Below the pieces are notes generated by a model. It had not been told where the DNA came from and made no database searches. It saw only the letters and a list, made by a program, of their open reading frames with translations. Below, in pieces: positions 61,856 to 64,000 of a stretch of DNA of 64,000 nt. The position numbers were made by a program, and so were the translations under genes. Source of the stretch: Rhabdophis nuchalis (taxonomy: Eukaryota; Chordata; Lepidosauria; Squamata; Natricidae); contig CM077647.1 of NCBI GenBank assembly GCA_039707465.1, forward strand, positions 116,004,610-116,068,609, written 5' to 3'. The stretch's first letter is position 1, and every line of letters starts with the position of its first letter.

Positions 61856-63514
61856 TGTTTGTTTAAAACTTTATGGCAAGTAAGGCTAAAATCTATATTC
61901 CAGAAAATATTAATCAATGTTTAGCCGATCACAGAATCAGAGGCCAATTCTCAAGAATATCACCTTTAATAATACATGGGCTAATTCTTTCTATCTGGTG
62001 TCCTTTTCTTTGAACTTTTCCTCACTGAGCAATGCTGGAGGTGAAATAGAACATGGTCTGGAGGCAGAGATTTCTGTGGTGAACCCCACTGTTAAAGAGT
62101 CTTTCCACAAAGTCTATGGCACCATTCCATATAATTGCTGCCTATATTTTTTACAATATTACATTTTAAAAAGTTTTATTGTATTATGATTCTTCATTGT
62201 ACTCTGTTGTAAATTGTAGAAAGTTATTTAAACTTGGTGATGTGTAAGCTAAATAAATAAATAAACCTTCATTTTATTTTCCATGAAATAATCCAAAATC
62301 TTATGTGGTATCATGGTATAGTAGCAAAATATGAAAATTCCACATTCAAATGTCAATCTAGACATGAATTTTGTGAGTAGTTTAAGCTACCTTCTCTTGG
62401 GCGTAATCCCATCCATCTCTAGTACAGTATAAAATTAACTTGAAAATATTTTACTGTTATCTATTAATTTGATTTCAACTTACAGAGATTCCAAATATTT
62501 ACATATAACAAAAATGCTAAAGTATTCCAAGAAAAGATAACACTTAAAACACAAACACTTTAGTAGATTTTTAAAGCCTTCTTAAAAGACAGACAAATAA
62601 CGTAGATGGAAGTGCATTAGGCAACAGAACATGTGAATATAAATATTAAATTTCAAGTAAGAAAAAGCCTCACAGCAGCTCTTTGCTCATTAAGAAGATT
62701 GTCACGCCTTGTCATTCCACTATTTGTTAAATGAACAAATATAGAGTGAACATGTCAGTTACATGATCACTTGAGCCTATACGTTTTTCCAGATAGAGGG
62801 CTTCTAATTTCATCTATCACAATGCATTATGTAGCTATTCCATCTTTCTCTGGACAAGAAGTTTATAAATAGAGGACAGTATCTGGAGAAATGGTTCCCA
62901 GTTTGCAGTCTATGGACTACTGGTGATCCACGAGAGTACTGCAGATGGTCCATGGTTTGGCAGCACAAGTAATGCAATATTATCATCTCTACTGGGAGGC
63001 CTACAACAGATAAATGTGTTGTGATGAGTACAATGCATCGATGAGTGAGCAGATTACAAATGCAATTTCTACTAATTTAAATAAATTTTAAGTGTACATT
63101 AAACTCCCTATTAGACAGGCTTTATTAAAGGTTTTTGCTTACTTGATGGCCTGCAAAAGCTTTAGATGATGATACAGTGGCAATGGCGGTGGTGGTGGGA
63201 ACAGGTTGTGAATTATATATCTTGACCCCTTTTAATTATTTAGAGAAATTTAAAATTAAATAAGGCATGGTAATTTTATAGTAAAGCTCTCATCTAGAAG
63301 TAATCTTTATATTCTCAGAGTATGCAAAGTAATAAAATTGTTAAACAAGCCCAAAAATTTTAACATTCTGCATCGACACATCCCCTAAAATCTGCTTCAG
63401 CATTTGTTTCACCATGTGAAAAATCCTGGATTAGCCTGAACTTTATATTAATGGAAGGGGTGAAATAAAACAATCTACATGGAATTTCTTGGGAATAATG
63501 CAATTGCTGTAGAA
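61856..63514. other. RNF103 intron 1, no gene recognised
   Basis: 61980-62270 may be an old LINE 3' end: it closes with GTGTAAGCTAAATAAATAAA. The remainder is unremarkable AT-rich intron. Confidence 0.4.
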
Positions 63515-63897
63515 CAGAGGTATCAAATTTCTTCGAGGGCAGGATCATCCTTGTAGTTCTCCTCTGCAGAGAGGGCGGGGGGCAATATGGTTGTCTCCTG
63601 CAGCACCCTGCTCGTTTTCGCCCTCCATGGCCTCTTGCAGCTCACTGCTAGCTGAAAATAGGCCATACAACCTGTTTTCAGCCTGTTTCCCAGTCTGCTT
63701 TTGGCCCATTTTTGGCCGGGAGAGTGCTGCAGGAGGCTATGGAGAGTGAAAACGAAGCATGTGGTGGTGGTGGTGGTGTGTGTGCAGGCAGCCCATTTCA
63801 GCCACCAGAGGCACTGTCAGGCCAACCCTTTGATATTTCCAGCCCAGCACCGTAGGCTGGATTTAAGCATCTCACAGGCCGGAGTTTGACACCTCTC
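63515..63897. mobile_element. hAT-type MITE, 383 bp
   Basis: Ends CAGAGGTATCAAATTTC and GGAGTTTGACACCTCTC, imperfect inverted repeats. The flanks ctgtagaa (63507-63514) and ctgtagag (63898-63905) are an 8-bp duplication with one mismatch. Same terminal family as 111-234. The interior includes a short (GGT)n run. Confidence 0.72.
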
Positions 63898-64000
63898 CTG
63901 TAGAGCAAGAAAACATACACTGAGCTTTAACCCTATATATTATTTCATGAACACGAGTGTCTACAAACATACTTTCCTTCCTCATTTAAATATAAATGAG

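Noticed and set aside
61632..61924. Plus-strand open frames opposite the L2 copy
   Set aside because: They are antisense shadows of the LINE C-terminal coding region.
60241..64000. RNF103 first coding exon
   Set aside because: I searched for its expected hydrophobic N-terminus on the minus strand and found nothing; it is probably beyond the right edge.

Overview
This is eukaryotic, vertebrate DNA, most likely from a squamate reptile and possibly a snake. Three intron-containing vertebrate genes can be assembled exon by exon with GT/AG junctions and consistent reading phase. The spaces between exons are filled with a typical squamate repeat mixture: CR1, L2-type, L1, R4/Dong-like and BovB/RTE-like LINEs, a Sauria-type SINE, a Penelope-like fragment, a Ty1/copia fragment, solo LTRs and many hAT-type palindromic MITEs. 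There is no operon, phage, CRISPR or other prokaryotic feature.

Layout. All three genes are on the minus strand. (1) REEP1 (about 3.1-22.9 kb): five coding exons, codons 1-139 joined in frame. Exon 1 lies in a CpG-rich promoter at 22.1-23.3 kb, and the last exons are beyond the left edge. Intron 1 is about 15 kb and packed with repeats. (2) The 12 kb between REEP1 and CHMP3 holds only repeats that I can recognise: an L2 3' end with a long (ATT)n tail, an inactivated I/Jockey-group LINE at 27.4-29.9 kb, a CR1 fragment, a solo LTR with 5-bp target duplications, and two further L2 3' pieces. In human, KDM3A lies between these genes; I see no exon of it here. (3) CHMP3 (35.0-45.9 kb): all six coding exons, complete, 220 codons plus stop. 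Intron 3 carries a nearly full-length L2-type LINE with a frameshift and an internal 553-bp duplication. (4) 46-55 kb: intergenic LINE remnants and an L2 copy inserted inside a hAT MITE. (5) RNF103 (55.9-60.2 kb and onward): coding exons 2-4; exon 1 is beyond the right edge.

The genes. REEP1 is an ER-shaping membrane protein, CHMP3 an ESCRT-III subunit and RNF103 an ER-membrane RING-H2 ubiquitin ligase. RNF103 lies directly upstream of CHMP3 on the same strand, as in human, where read-through RNF103-CHMP3 transcripts are known. The genes are neighbours by conserved synteny and do not form one pathway.

I did not find a new biological system. The most rewarding material is the history of nested insertions, where target duplications can be read directly, plus a few unexplained palindromes and short tandem repeats. 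Family assignments rest on protein motifs and remembered orthologues, not on database searches.
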